Assembly: GCA_015698045.1 (NCBI GenBank)
Contig: BLAL01000004.1
Span: forward strand, 310,001 to 374,000
Length of the DNA: 64,000 nt
Direction of reading: 5' to 3'
From: Rhizophagus clarus
Taxonomy: Eukaryota > Glomeromycota > Glomeromycetes > Glomerales > Glomeraceae
This document shows positions 21,232 to 33,239 of the stretch, piece by piece. The notes under the pieces are model-generated. The model saw nothing but the letters and a program-made list of their open reading frames with translations, did not search any database and had not been told where the DNA came from. The position numbers were made by a program, and so were the translations under genes. How positions within the stretch are numbered: the first letter of the stretch is position 1; the number at the start of each line of letters is the position of its first letter.

Positions 21232-22162
21232 TCGCTAGTTGGTATAGAACTTTAATTAACGATAAGAATTAAAGTAATATTATTGACTAAACCAAGCAAG
21301 TATGCGTATTTTCATAGACGTGACAAATACGAGATTTATTACGTAAGCTCTTCCCTGCTGTTCTATTGGGGAGGTCTAAAGCGGAGCAGTTTTCTCCGGT
21401 ATTACGACATTAAAGAAACTGCACATGTGACAATTAAAGTGTATGACGTAAAAATTGTCACCAGAATACTTAGTAAAAACGAAAAAAGTGGAAATATTTT
21501 TACTATGTTCCCCCTCCCCTCCCCTCCCCTGCAACGGAAATCTTTAATTCGTATACAGATACATAGTGCTGTTAGTGTTTTATTTCGTGAAAGAAGAAAT
21601 GTCATTTGTTAATTTCTGGTGGCACTATGTTATAGGGTATTATCAACACGCAATGTGAATTTAGAAGAGAAATCAGTTTCAGTTTAAATAACAGAAAAAT
21701 TGATTGCAGTGAAATTACGTCCGAATAATTGCTTACATTTGAGAGCGAGGGTGGGAATAACACTATACGATTAATATAAATAATACATACTTCGTTGTAC
21801 AAAGAACGACCCTGCTTTGAAATTGGTGACCCCCGTGAAACCGTAACGGTACCCAGTGATTACGGAAGATAATAATTTTAATAAGAAATTCTTTCATTTA
21901 GTAATTGTTAACGCCTTAACGTGTTATAACCAATTTTTTAATTGATTTGAGAGGATAAAGTATAAAAAAAAAAAAAAAAAAAAAAAATACATCTATAAAA
22001 AAAAATACAATTGGTGAACAATGATTCAAAAGGGTGTGTAACGATTGTAACATGTATTAACTAACGTAATGCCGTAAAAATACTTTCTAAAGTTAAGAAG
22101 AAACATTATAAATTTGAAAATAATAATATAAATAATAAATAATTAAATTAATTTACCTCTTT
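21232..22162. other. No gene; partial MITE copy and homopolymers
   Basis: GTCTAAAGCGGAGCAGTTTT at about 21364-21383 and the following 120 bases match the left half of the MITE at 32023-32231, so a truncated copy lies here. A CCCCT repeat is at about 21508-21530. A run of about 25 A is near 21963-21987. Nothing else recognised. The last 100 bases are the 3' flank of the minus-strand gene that follows. Confidence 0.5.
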
Positions 22163-24076
22163 TTATGGATTATAGACTATACAAATATGCTCGTCTTTTC
22201 CTGATAATTTTCTGATTTTTTGGTGACAAATACAATCAGGTTTTCTGCAATTACATCTTACATATTCAATGTTAATTCGCTTAATTTTTTGATTCAAAAA
22301 AATTGGTTGATAATTATTTAATAAATGTAAAAAGCTAACATATTCTGGTTGTGAATCAAGATTAATGAATGGTTTTTTCAATATTTTAAACGTAAAATGA
22401 AATGATTTATAAGCATTAGGATTTAAAATAATGAGTACACAAAATGTAAAATTGGGTAAATTAAAATAACAATTATCTTTTGAACAATATGAAAATAAAT
22501 CTATTTTAAGTTCATTGTTTGATTGAACATTATGAAAATTATGCCCAATTACTAGAGAAGAAACGTTCGAATCTTCCAAACTGTTTAAAATTGAAATTCC
22601 AAAGAAAGGAAAATTTGTCCCATCTAGCTCACTTTTAGTTTGTAATATTATACTATCAAATTTTTCATTTCTTGGATCATATTGTTTTTTTATTATCTCA
22701 ACATGATTATCTATAATGAAATTAAAATCTATATCATAACCGATCACCATTAAAAAAATATTCAATTCATATATACGTGGTTGAAATTCTTTTTGAATAG
22801 CGTGAATAATAATACTTGGATTTATTTTTTTTCCACCTATTCTTTCCTTAAGAATATGGCAGGCAAAAAAATCATTTTTTGAATCATAATTAATATCAAT
22901 TGCAGCTGCAAGGAAATCACAATCAGCTTCTTCATTTTGAATAATGTTCAAAATGTTTTTAGGAATGTTACTTCTTATTAATTCAAATTTTCTATAATTT
23001 CCAGGACGATTTAAATAATAACCACACTTTAAAGTTCCTGTAAAAAGGATTTTTTTCCCAGCAGCTAAGAAAAGTTCTTTACGTAAATCATAAGGTAAAA
23101 GTTGAAAAATACTGATAGGATTATTAAATTCTATACAATCCCAATTTCGATGATCTCTTAAAGATTCCGTCCACTTATTTTCATCAAAAACACCATTACA
23201 ATTTCCTCCAAGTGATTTCATGTGATTAACCTTGCGAAATTTCGTGATATTTTTTGATTTACCACGACCTCTGCCGAATTGACGACTCAAAGATGCGATA
23301 CCTGCTCTCACATCAATATTAACGGTATTTTCTTCGTTGTGTCCCGAAAATATTTCAGTTTCATTAGTATAAAATCTTCCTCCCATAATAATTTCAGTTG
23401 GAATAAATAGTCCATAATCTTTAGTAATTTCCTTAAGGTTTATAATTCCGCATTTTATAGTGTCCTTTATTACTTTAATAAATTCTGGAGTTGGTTCTAG
23501 GTTATCTTTGTTTAATTTCAACGATGCTTTACCAACTTTTGTATAATTATAAACCAACTTTTTTCCATCATTAATAATTTTCTTGCATGTTTTTTCATAC
23601 GATAATCCTAAATTTATAAAACCGTTAATGCTGATATCAGTATCAAAAAATAAATTTCTGTTCTTTAACAAGTCCTCATTTGAATTGATCTCAATTGTTC
23701 CTTGTCCGTATTCGTCAATTTCTTTTAACTCATCAAAATCTTTCAAAATAAATGCTCTTTTATTAGCCGTCTTAGTTCCATCACTACTAATAGTACGACC
23801 ATAATCCAATTTATGTTCTTTGTTTAAAATTTCCCAATAAGTTAACTTTTTTAAATATATTGTTTGATTATCCCAAACATCAGTTGATAAAATTTCTTCC
23901 AGTAAAAAATTTTCTTCATCTTCAACTGTACTACCATCTATACTTTTTAAAAATAGAAATTTATCATCGCAAGATAGTACTTCACGAACCTTAGATAACT
24001 TATCTTTTCTATTTAGTTTTTTTAGAAAAGATTGTACATCTAATATATTAACGATTACAAGTATTATATTAGACAT
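22163..24076 (-). CDS. MACPF-like protein, subfamily I
   Basis: 637 residues, intronless, starting MSNIILVIVNILDVQSFLKK. Residues about 1-80 look like a beta-grasp fold (KLSKVREVL...FLFLKSIDG...FLLEEIL...IYLKK). About 100-115 is the family motif HKLDYGRTISSDGTKTANKR. About 215-231 is YGLFIPTEIIMGGRFY, which resembles the MACPF signature (Y-G-T-H-x-I...LGG). Next come WTESLRDHRNWDCIEF and NPISIFQLLPYDLRKE, a part that in MACPF proteins follows the signature. The C-terminal half is beta-rich (SIIIHAIQKEF, VIGHNFHNVQSNNELKIDLF) and ends with RCNCRKPDCICHQK, a possible metal site. No signal peptide or membrane helix. Its closest relative in the window is 50424-52358. MACPF proteins form pores, but here the function is inferred from one motif and the order of blocks. 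Confidence 0.75.
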   Translation of the reverse strand: MSNIILVIVNILDVQSFLKKLNRKDKLSKVREVLSCDDKFLFLKSIDGSTVEDEENFLLEEILSTDVWDNQTIYLKKLTYWEILNKEHKLDYGRTISSDGTKTANKRAFILKDFDELKEIDEYGQGTIEINSNEDLLKNRNLFFDTDISINGFINLGLSYEKTCKKIINDGKKLVYNYTKVGKASLKLNKDNLEPTPEFIKVIKDTIKCGIINLKEITKDYGLFIPTEIIMGGRFYTNETEIFSGHNEENTVNIDVRAGIASLSRQFGRGRGKSKNITKFRKVNHMKSLGGNCNGVFDENKWTESLRDHRNWDCIEFNNPISIFQLLPYDLRKELFLAAGKKILFTGTLKCGYYLNRPGNYRKFELIRSNIPKNILNIIQNEEADCDFLAAAIDINYDSKNDFFACHILKERIGGKKINPSIIIHAIQKEFQPRIYELNIFLMVIGYDIDFNFIIDNHVEIIKKQYDPRNEKFDSIILQTKSELDGTNFPFFGISILNSLEDSNVSSLVIGHNFHNVQSNNELKIDLFSYCSKDNCYFNLPNFTFCVLIILNPNAYKSFHFTFKILKKPFINLDSQPEYVSFLHLLNNYQPIFLNQKIKRINIEYVRCNCRKPDCICHQKIRKLSGKDEHICIVYNP

Positions 24077-26577
24077 CTTTTTTGATTTTATTTTATTATT
24101 TTAAAGTAAGTTAAAGATAGAATTTATTTATTTTAATAAATAAGATAAATTCTATGCTTTTATATACCTTAGAAACCTGTAACATCTCGCTACTGAAAAA
24201 AAAAATCGAGTTTGTTTGTTATATCAAGTTATATCAATTATAAATAATTTTTTTTCGGAAACAGGATGAATTAACAGGTTAAATCAATACTTAATTATTT
24301 GTATCGTCACATTGTTACAAATAATTAACTTAAATAAGTTATGGTTTATTCATTATTTTTTCTGAATATATAATAATCATATAAATATCAGTACTAACGA
24401 ATATTGGATATGGCGTGATATTGAAGTTAGTCGTACAAACCTCGTAATTTTACTAATTCGTTAATAATCATCATAACTCATATTTATAGTATAGTTCATT
24501 TTTTTTACATATATAACATCTTAGTTGACTATTTCTGGATAAAACTTCGAATACAAATAATTAGAACCTTCTTTTTTCAGGGTCTTTTAAAATTGGCAAA
24601 TGTTAAAAAAAAATATATATATATAAAAAAAAAAATTTTTTAAAAAAATAAGAAACAAAGATACCCTGTTTTGTGAGCGTGGATAAATGAGGTGATAAAT
24701 AGGCAACAGACCACTCGCGCTCCTGCCAATCACACACAACGTCACACGATACTAACACTGAAACCTCGCCACAAAGTGTTACCATTATTGCATGAAAAAT
24801 AAATTACAGTCAAACCTCTACACAATCACACTCTACCTCTTCATAAGCACCCACTTTTACAGAACGGATAATTATTAGGCCTGTTGTCCGGTCGGTTGTA
24901 AATTTTGGTCAAATGCAAAATAGCAGCTCTATTGGTGAGAAATATTCGTCTTGGGCTAAAAGGTCGGGTGATGTAAACAAATGCAAGCAGATAAGGCCAA
25001 TCAAGCTAAACCTTCACCAACCTCAGCCTCAATAGACCATTCATGAACAGGCCTATTATCATTATTTATTATTATTATTGATAAAAAATATAATTCCGGT
25101 TTGTATACTATTAATTTTTAGTATAAAACGTCGTATAGCTTGTATTTATTATTGAATATATAAATACAAAGAAACCTAGTCTCGATAAAATAAAACTAAT
25201 CTAGTATCACAAGGCATGTTGATTTTTCTGTTTCGGGCGAAACCCAAAAAAGGAAATTATAACAAATGAAATGCATTGGGTTTCGTCGAAACACGGTTTT
25301 GCATCAAACTTTACTATTTTGCGCGTAAAATATTTAATGTATTTAAAAAATATTAGATTATCAGTTATTGAGTAAATGATTTCAAAGAAATATACATAAT
25401 CTTTATTTAATTTTTAAAATTATTTTTTTTTAAAAAAAAAAAAATGCTCAAATATATAGTAATATAATGAATTTTCTTTTCAGTTATATTACATCTGTAA
25501 CAGATAAATGCAAGTCTTCTATATACTAAAAAAATAGTTGCCGATCTGTAGTTGTTTAGACCTAATTTTTGAATTGTACACACGTGATTCGTATTTTTTT
25601 AGTATTTAGACTAGCAGTCGAACCGGGGATACCATATATCATTTTTAAGGTAGATCTTCCGGTTTTTTTATTATTTTTGGGTTGCTTTTTTTCTTTAAAA
25701 TTTCCACAAACAAATTTTTTTTTTCATCATCTCTTTCGTTTCTTTACACCTTCTTTTTCATTACATTCGTTTTTTGCATCATTATACTTATCTTTTTCGT
25801 TCTACTCTTTTTATCCCTTTTACACTTTTTCATTTTTTTTTTGCATCCACTTTATTTGTTTCTTTGTGCCCACTTTTTTGATTGTAAGCTTAAAATAGTT
25901 AAAATCACAACTAAACCAAATTTCTTTGGTGAAAATCGGGCACAGACACATCATACGATATTATTTATACAGAGTAATAATCTAACATTATTATATTATG
26001 CATTGATCATGTGTTCCACTTTCAAATGTTCCTTGTAAAAGAGGCTTAATACAAAAATAATATTATGTGTTATCTGTTATATTGACAGGAGATCAAAGTA
26101 AATTTTATCTATTACACGAAATAGATGTTGCAGCACTGCACAAAAAAAAAAAAAAAAAAAAAAAAAACAGTCATTGCAGCATTGTGGAATTTATGGTCTA
26201 TTTATACGTTTATAAATTCATTACAAAAAATTTCTGTTTATAATCAAAAAAATTTTATCTTAAAGGGGGTTATAAAAAAAAAAATTTTTAATGAAAAAAA
26301 TCCATTACCCCAATCTACTGTTACATAAAAAAACTTCTACCAAAAAAATCTAGTTACCGAAAGCAAAGAAAAGAATTTCGTAATAATTACTAAAGACAGC
26401 GTATCAATCTATTTCTTATTAGTATTAGCAAACATCGGCTCTTAAAATTTTAATAAAGCCGATCAAATTATCCGATTCCGAATTATCCATCCATGGAAAC
26501 ACGGGATCAGCCAATCATGTTATCCGTGGCATAAATCGGGCGCAGACAAATCACACAAATATGAGAATCAGTCTCCA
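24077..26577. other. No gene; solo MITE end and low-complexity DNA
   Basis: The first bases after 24077 are the 5' flank of the minus-strand MACPF-like gene. CAGTCAAACCTCTACACAAT at 24807 matches the end of the pogo-type MITEs at 9320 and 58885, but no partner end was found. A T/C-rich stretch at about 25650-25880 gives long open frames of F, L and S that are composition artefacts. An A run of about 27 bases lies near 26140-26167. No real coding signal. Confidence 0.5.
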
Positions 26578-26674
26578 GTCCGGAACGGTCCTCAGATTTC
26601 GGACCGAAGACCGTGAGGACCGGTCCCAAGACCGATGCAGGACCGGTCTTTTCTAGGACCGATCCAACCCTAAA
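26578..26674. repeat. Truncated GGTCC-rich transposon end
   Basis: This stretch is the reverse complement of the left end of the element at 16753-17617: TCAGATTT...GACCGAAGACCG, then GACCGGTCCCAAGACCGAT, ending GATCCAACCCTA. The matching opposite end is not found in the right orientation, so it is a fragment. Confidence 0.7.
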
Positions 26675-27105
26675 AAAAAAAATAACGAATTGACAATTGA
26701 ATTTACCATCTTCTATATAACTAAAAAATTGTTGTGTAATGGGAAACGTTTAGATTACCCCCGTATAAAATGGTCCGATCCAGGTATATGATAAATTGAT
26801 TTATTTGAATGCACAGTCTGACTAATCTGTGCCAGATAATGATAATTTATGCATGGATAAGCAGTTATCCGGATCGGTCCACTACAAAATTTTATAATTT
26901 TTAAATTTCAAATGATCAAATTTAACAACGATTTCCATTTTCCTAGTATAATCAACCGTTAAAATTAAAGTAAATTACAGAATTCAGGATAGTTGGGATT
27001 CTAACCGCTCGAGAGGAGGCAAATTCTTTTATTTATAATTAAATTGATTAAAATGAAGCGGATTAAAGGCCTTGAAATCATGGGAACAAATTTCTTAAAC
27101 ATAAA

Positions 27106-27165
27106 TCGGCCGGTCCGGTCCTTGCTGAAAGAACCGGTCTTTTGGGACCGGACCGGACCAACCCG
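27106..27165. repeat. Second GGTCC-rich transposon end fragment
   Basis: CGGTCCGGTCCTTGCTGAAA followed by a CCGGTCTTTTGGGACCGGAC stretch matches the right end of the element at 16753-17617 in the same orientation (17545-17600). The final bases differ (AACCCG instead of ATCCCTA). Confidence 0.65.
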
Positions 27166-27589
27166 AATTTTTTTTGATTATATTGAAAAATTCCCGGTTT
27201 GGTTTAATTCTACCAATACTGACAAGTAAATGCTGTAGAATTCTAAATTATTTCTTATATCATAATCCTAATTCTTTTCTCTTTGTTAAATTAATTAATT
27301 TTAAAATCTAAAGCTAACAGAGGTTCTTTTGATAAAATTTAAAGTTCCCTCTCGTTTAAAATTATTTCTTATTCCTCTAGTCCAATATGATCAATTTCAT
27401 AATAATTTATATTTAACAGTTAAGTCTTTATTATCATCAACTTTTAGATTTTCTTTTTATCTTACTTTTTTTATTTTGTGTATCTAAAATATAATTATTT
27501 TAATTTTTTATTTCAATATTCAAATTTTATCATAGATTATAAAATTATTAAATATTTTTTCGTGTAATTGATTTAGCATTTCTTTTAAT

Positions 27590-30500
27590 TACCTTTTATC
27601 TCGAAATGAATAAGGAACTCCAAATTTGTTTCCAACTTGAATAACTTCTAAAGCCTTTTGATCAATTTTTTTTTCCCCTAAAGATATTTGTTTAAAATTA
27701 GTTAATTTAAATAATCAAATAAATCTTTATTAAACCCAACTAACTTGATTATTACCGTTAACAATTTTAATTGTTTTCTTTCTCGATTTGCTAAAGCATG
27801 TGCAGCTTCAACTGCATTAGTATTATTTGAACTTCTTGCCCATATTTCTGGATTCATTTTTGAAACATTTAGGTTTGAGGATGCGATTAGTGCTATTAAG
27901 TTCAAGTCAGACCAAACCAAACCAAACAAAAACGGTCAGTCTTGGTCCGACTTGAGGATTTGAAATTATAGCTCAGTATGACTTAAGGATTTTCAAGTTG
28001 CGGTTTTGTTCGACTTGAAAAACAAGTTGATGGGAGACCGATGGGACTAATGAGGCTAATGGATTGTTAGATTTAATTAAATAATCTTGCAAAACTGCCG
28101 AAACGTTTTGGCGTTTCGACGTAATATATATGTCATATGACATGCGTATAGTTTCGGCATTTTGATAATCTGAAATTAAAAACTTTTAATATTTTTTTTT
28201 GTTTTTTAGGGAGTCAAATTTTTATAGAAGTGCTGGACTTGGACAAATTAGACAGGTAAATGGAAGTGAACAGAACGTATGTTAACGTTAATTGAGGGAC
28301 ATTTCTAACTTTATTTTCTCTTTTTATAAGAATTCTGGGCTTCTTAAATAACAATAAGGTAAAAGGAAGGATGTTTGTAATGGGTTTTTTTTTTATTAAA
28401 AAATGTTACTAACGTTTCGTTTACCTTTTGTAGGGATTTTACAAAGTGTGGTTGAATGGTTAGGTATTTGAATAGGTAATAGCTTTTTGAATTAGGTTTA
28501 TCTGTTTTAGAGTAGGTGTAGGTAATGGTATTTTGTAATAATGTTGTTTTTATTTATTTTTAGATTTTCAGTCTTCTCTTAAATAGGATAAATAGTAGGT
28601 GTAGTTTGGTAAATGTATATGGCATTACAAAAATAATATTAACGTCATTTTTTTCTGTTTTCTTCTAGATTTTTGGCCTTCTCTTCTGAAATGGAATAAA
28701 TGGTAGGTTTAGTTTTGTGAGTACATGATTATGTAATAGCATTGCAACTGGTATTAACTCTATTTTTCATTTTATTTTTTAGGTTACCGGACTTTAGATG
28801 AACTCGATCAATAAAAAAATTTTTTTTTGTTATAATAAAGTAATAATACTAGGGAACGGTTTCAGAACCGTTGTTAAGTCCGGAGCACAAATGAACCAAT
28901 CACGCATCGACTCAATTTTTGAGCGGGCGGACAGACGGACATTTTGTGTGACCTTTGCATAGAAATATATAGTCCGTCGTTACACTCCGGACTAATTAAA
29001 TAAAATAATAAAAAAATTATTGCAATATCAAATTTTATTTTATTTTATCATATATAAATTTATTAGTGACTATTTGAAATTATAGTGTACTAATGATTAT
29101 AGCTAATAAATGATCATTTATTAACGTTAACGAAAGTATATATTTTATTTTTAAAGATTAATAATAAAAAAGTGATAGAATTTCCATCAGTTCCATCAAT
29201 TCCATCGGCTTCATGATTCGGTTTGACTCAAGCTGAACTCATCCGTCCCATTGGTCCCATTGGTCCCATTGGCTTTGCGGTTTAGCTTGGTTTGGTTTGA
29301 CTTGAACTTACAAGTCGATGGGATTCAGTCCGGTTTGACTCGACTTTTTATCGGTTTAGCTTGACTTTGGTTTCAAGTCGACCAACTGGACCGTTAGCAA
29401 CACTAGATGCGATTGATTACAATAATTAATCCAATCTAAAAATTAATAAATATTAAATAATGGAATAAAAATAAATAATAAAATGAACAAGTTACATAAA
29501 TACCATGTAATTTTAGTAATTTTAGTTCGTTCGATTACTTTAGTTATAAAAATCAAATAATTTTTGTTCATCACAAGGCGATGCTGTAGGAATATCCATT
29601 ATAGATTTCAGATGAAAAATGTTTTGCTTTCATATTACTAAAATATAATAAGTTTATTAAACAATTAAATAGCAATAAAAACAACAATAGTAATATCATA
29701 CCGTTAAAAATGAATAACGCATGATCTAAAATATACGTTGAGTGCTCATCCCAATGTTTTGATGAATCAATAATACATAAATATAAACCCAAGCCTTAGC
29801 TTGTGCAGCGTCCAAATCACTAATAATACAGCCAATTCCTTTATTAATAATATGCATAAAATTACTGGATTTCCAGTTAAACCTTTGATCACGTTAAATA
29901 AATCTATAATTAATTGCAAATAGCCCTCTGCATTTGTAACATTCGTATATATACGAACATAAGATTAAGCTATAGATTATTATATGTATCAATAAGTAAA
30001 ATTATTATTTTTATTAAAAAATTAATGAAATACTTAAATTATGTTTATTGTTATATGAGTTGATCTCAAACTAATTAATGTCTCCTCTTATTCTCTTGAA
30101 CGGTAAACCTATAAAAAGATTCTAAATTTTGGAATAAAATAGCTTGATTTTTAAGAATACAGTTAAAAATAACTAGATTATTTGGATAAATATCTAAATA
30201 AAATAGTTAAACTTGTTAATATATTATTATTTATTAATTGATGTATATAATACTTACTCATAACATGCACATAATCATGTAATTCAAATTGTTTAATTTG
30301 AACGCATTGTATTACTAATAATTCTTGGCAAAATGGATAAATGTTTTTATAGGTTTTAGCTAATATAAGATATCGTAATTTATCAACATTATTTAACGAT
30401 TGTAAATCTGATAAAGTTTCTTGTATCAAAATTAGCTTTTAACAAATTAGCTATTAAAAAAAAACAAAAAAGAATAAAACAAAGAATTTTTATTATTAAT

Positions 30501-31750
30501 TATTATTATGGCATTATAAATATGTTTATTTAAATATATCACCTGAATTAATAGATCCAGCCGTAACAGTATCATTTTGCTCAATAGAATTTTTAATTAC
30601 AAATTGAAGTTCATTTTTACACTATTAGGGATTTTAACTGGTGTAGATTATGAATTCTTTGATACAAAATTACTATACAAGGAAGTTCTTTCAAATCATA
30701 TGAGTGAAAAGTGTAAACTCTACATTGCAATTACGTATTTCTTGAACTTTTTCTCTAATAATAATATTATCAATCAGTACCTATGTGAAAATTATACAAA
30801 TAATTAATATTAATAATTTATATTATAAACACTATAAAAAATGTTTACCGCATAATTATTAATTTAGAACATCGGGAAATTATTGTTGTGCAATTACTTA
30901 TCTTCCTATTATTATTAGATAATGTACTAATCAAAACAATTATTATATTACTATTACAGTGTTTCTATTCTTTCTTACCACTTTTGCGCTGCTATTTAAT
31001 AAATCCCGTAATAAAGCAATATTAATTACAGAAGGATCTATCTATCATTTTGTTCGTGCTGTCTTATCACATCCGATAATGTAACTTGATATAGAAGTTT
31101 GTTTATTTTTAACAACTAGCCTAGCTTAGGTTTTCCTACATAAAGCTCTCCATTTTGCCTGAAGTTACACTTAGATTCCAAACTTCCGAGATAAAGACTA
31201 AATAATTAAAGTTAAAGCAATTAATTTTTGTTTAAAAACAACTGAAATATCACGTATACAATTCGTATATACAATTTATTTATTTATACATACGAAGAAG
31301 TTTTTAATTTTTTATTTTTAGATTGTTCATGATTAATTTTAATCCAATTGTCTGAATCAAATCAACCTCTTAATTATATTTAGATTAACGCATTCACAGT
31401 ATTTCATCCCATATGTTCGTTTTCTTTTTTTTACACTAGTGTTGTCAAAGAATGGGCGGTTTTTAATTGAACTTTGGCCTCTACCATCTTATGAATATTG
31501 AATCCAAAAAAAAGTATTTATTATTAAACAAATTATAAAAATAAATAAATGAAAAAAAATATTTTTTCGTACAATTTTCCAACAATCTTTCGGAATAGCT
31601 CATCCTGTAACATTGAATACGGTTGCAACGCCTGATTCCGAAGTCTTTGGATATTCAATTGGAACTGTAGAATAAATGACATCTTTGGCACTTGTTTTTT
31701 GAGAAAACACTGCGATAGTTTCCTCCTCCTCTTCATTTAAATTGCTATCA
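27590..31750 (-). pseudogene. Transposase-like gene (MULE-like type of AM fungi), broken and interrupted
   Basis: Read on the minus strand, protein-like fragments appear in order. First is SQKTSAKDVIYSTVPIEYPK (about 31640-31705). Then come NAEGYLQLIIDLFNVIKGLT (about 29890-29950), NKGIGCIISDLDAAQAKA (about 29795-29850) and GLYLCIIDSSKHWDEHSTYI (about 29727-29790). After the hAT insertion the gene resumes with NPEIWARSSNNTNAVEAAHA (about 27795-27855) and ISLGEKKIDQKALEVIQVGN. The NTNxxEAxHAxxNRxGK-like block and the preceding DLDxAQAxALG block are typical of a large transposase-like family in mycorrhizal fungi. Many stops and shifts are present, so it is dead. The element at 27888-29405 splits it. 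Exact ends and exons are uncertain. Confidence 0.6.
27888..29405. mobile_element. Non-autonomous hAT element inside the broken transposase-like gene
   Basis: 1518 bases. The ends are TAGTGCTATTAA (left) and TTAGCAACACTA (right), imperfect inverses. GATGCGAT is repeated directly outside both (27880-27887 and 29406-29413), an 8-base duplication as in hAT transposition. Each end has about 150 bases built of words like CAAGTCGGAC, GACTTGA and GATGGGA. The middle has diverged blocks of about 120 bases with ATTTTTAG and AATAGGTA words. No transposase. A shorter relative lies at 55847-56137. Confidence 0.85.
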
Positions 31751-32022
31751 CCGTCAGCAAGTTATTAAAACTTTATTATAAATATTATAAATATTGTAGA
31801 TATTTACTTTTACTATCAATACAGGTTTTCTTGAAAGCCATATAGCTACCCTATTATATTCATGTTTTGACATAGTTAACAACATGTATGCTATTTTCCT
31901 TTAACAATTATCTGAGAGGCAAAAAAAAAAGAAAGAAAATTTAACTTTTTTGACTTGGCGCGTTTAAAGAAAAGGTTAAAATCGATCGAAAAATCACGTG
32001 ATCTGGAATTTGGCGTGATTTG
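31751..32022. other. No gene seen
   Basis: AT-rich flank between the transposase-like relic and the next MITE; the single-copy sequence duplicated by that MITE (GTGATTTGG) ends here. Confidence 0.4.
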
Positions 32023-32023
32023 G

Positions 32024-32231
32024 GGAGCGTCTAAAGCGGAGCAGTTTTGGCTGGCATTATGGCATTAAGAAATTGCTAATGTGACGAATAATATGTGTGA
32101 CAAATAGGATTTTACTAACCGAAAAAATTCAAGTCCCCAGGGGACTTAGTAAAAATGAAGAGTGGAAGGTGTGATGCCGGTGACAAATGTTTACTATGAT
32201 CACGTGACTCGTCTCCGCTTTAGACGTTCCT
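32024..32231. mobile_element. MITE with CGTCTAAAGCGGAG ends
   Basis: 208 bases. CGTCTAAAGCGGAG near the left end is the inverse of CTCCGCTTTAGACG near the right end. GTGATTTGG is repeated outside both (32015-32023 and 32232-32240), an 8- or 9-base target duplication depending on where the end is set. A truncated copy of the left half is at about 21360-21500. Confidence 0.85.
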
Positions 32232-32411
32232 GTGATTTGGAAATTGTGGTCAGATTGTATAACTTCAGCCAGGATTTTTTTGGCCGACTTTAAAAGTATA
32301 CGATAATGAATATATTTATGTGATGTTTTGTTTGATGTAAATTTAAATATGAATATTGTAATAATATTTGACATGCTTAATAAAACATTCACTGTTCAAA
32401 TAATGCCTTAA

Positions 32412-32625
32412 ATAAGTGTTGCCATTTGGCCGCGGCCAAGACTTGTTACAGCCAAACGGCCAACCGGCCAACCCCGGCCAAATGAAAAATGGCAAATAAC
32501 TAACTGTATAAGTATTAGTACCTTGTTGGCATTTGGCCGCAGCCAAAACTTTTTTGGCCGTTTTTGCCACGGCTAAATGGCCAAATAGCCAGCCCCGGCC
32601 AAACGGCCAACGTGCTAACATTGTT
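32412..32625. repeat. TTGGCC-rich repeat, probable hAT-type MITE
   Basis: Two diverged tandem halves, each starting GTTG(C/G)CATTTGGCCGC and ending GGCCAACCCCGGCC-like. GTGTTGCCATTTGGCC at the left is roughly inverse to GGCCAACGTGCTAAC at the right. It is strikingly GC-rich in this AT-rich setting. The 92-codon minus-strand frame here is a by-product of the repeat. Confidence 0.6.
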
Positions 32626-33239
32626 TTAAATTAATATAAATTTTGATAGGTCTATTAATGTCTATATCAACATACATATTAAATAACTAATTAATTTAAT
32701 TTAAAAAAAAAATTCAATAATTATGTAATTAATGTATGTCAATTATCCTTTTGTAATGAAATACAACATTAATGTTAAGAGTTCACCATGCAAATACCAG
32801 TCAATAACCATTTTGTCATGCATGATATTTCCATAACTATGTTAATATTCATGATAATATTATAATAAAGGATTGTAATTACTGTCAAAAAAAATATACA
32901 TTGACAGTGATGCATATTTATGTCATTTATTATAACTAAAATTAAATAAGGATCAATAATTTCGTCTACATCTGAAAGACTGCTTCAACGTGAAATTGAT
33001 TGTACTTACGCAAAAAAAATATAAACGATGGATAAAGGAGAGAGAATAATTACATAATTGCATTTTCATGTCGTTATATTGTGTAATGACACTGATAAAT
33101 TAGTGTATCGTGATCAAACTTCAAGTTAATAAATATTGTATATGAATCATACTATCATACATTTTATTATTATCATACTTGTATATTTAAAAGAATATAT
33201 AATATCAAATAAGTAAAATTTATTGAGCACATACTAATT
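32626..33239. other. No gene seen
   Basis: AT-rich DNA with repeated words around ACATTAATGTTA and ATATTTATGTCAT. No coding frame or clear repeat boundaries. Confidence 0.4.

Noticed and set aside
25569-26038. Two long overlapping plus-strand frames rich in F, L and S
   Set aside because: They lie in a T/C-rich low-complexity tract; the open frames and hydrophobic look come from base composition.
32343-32621. 92-codon minus-strand frame with W, G and P
   Set aside because: Most of it is a translation of the TTGGCC-rich repeat.
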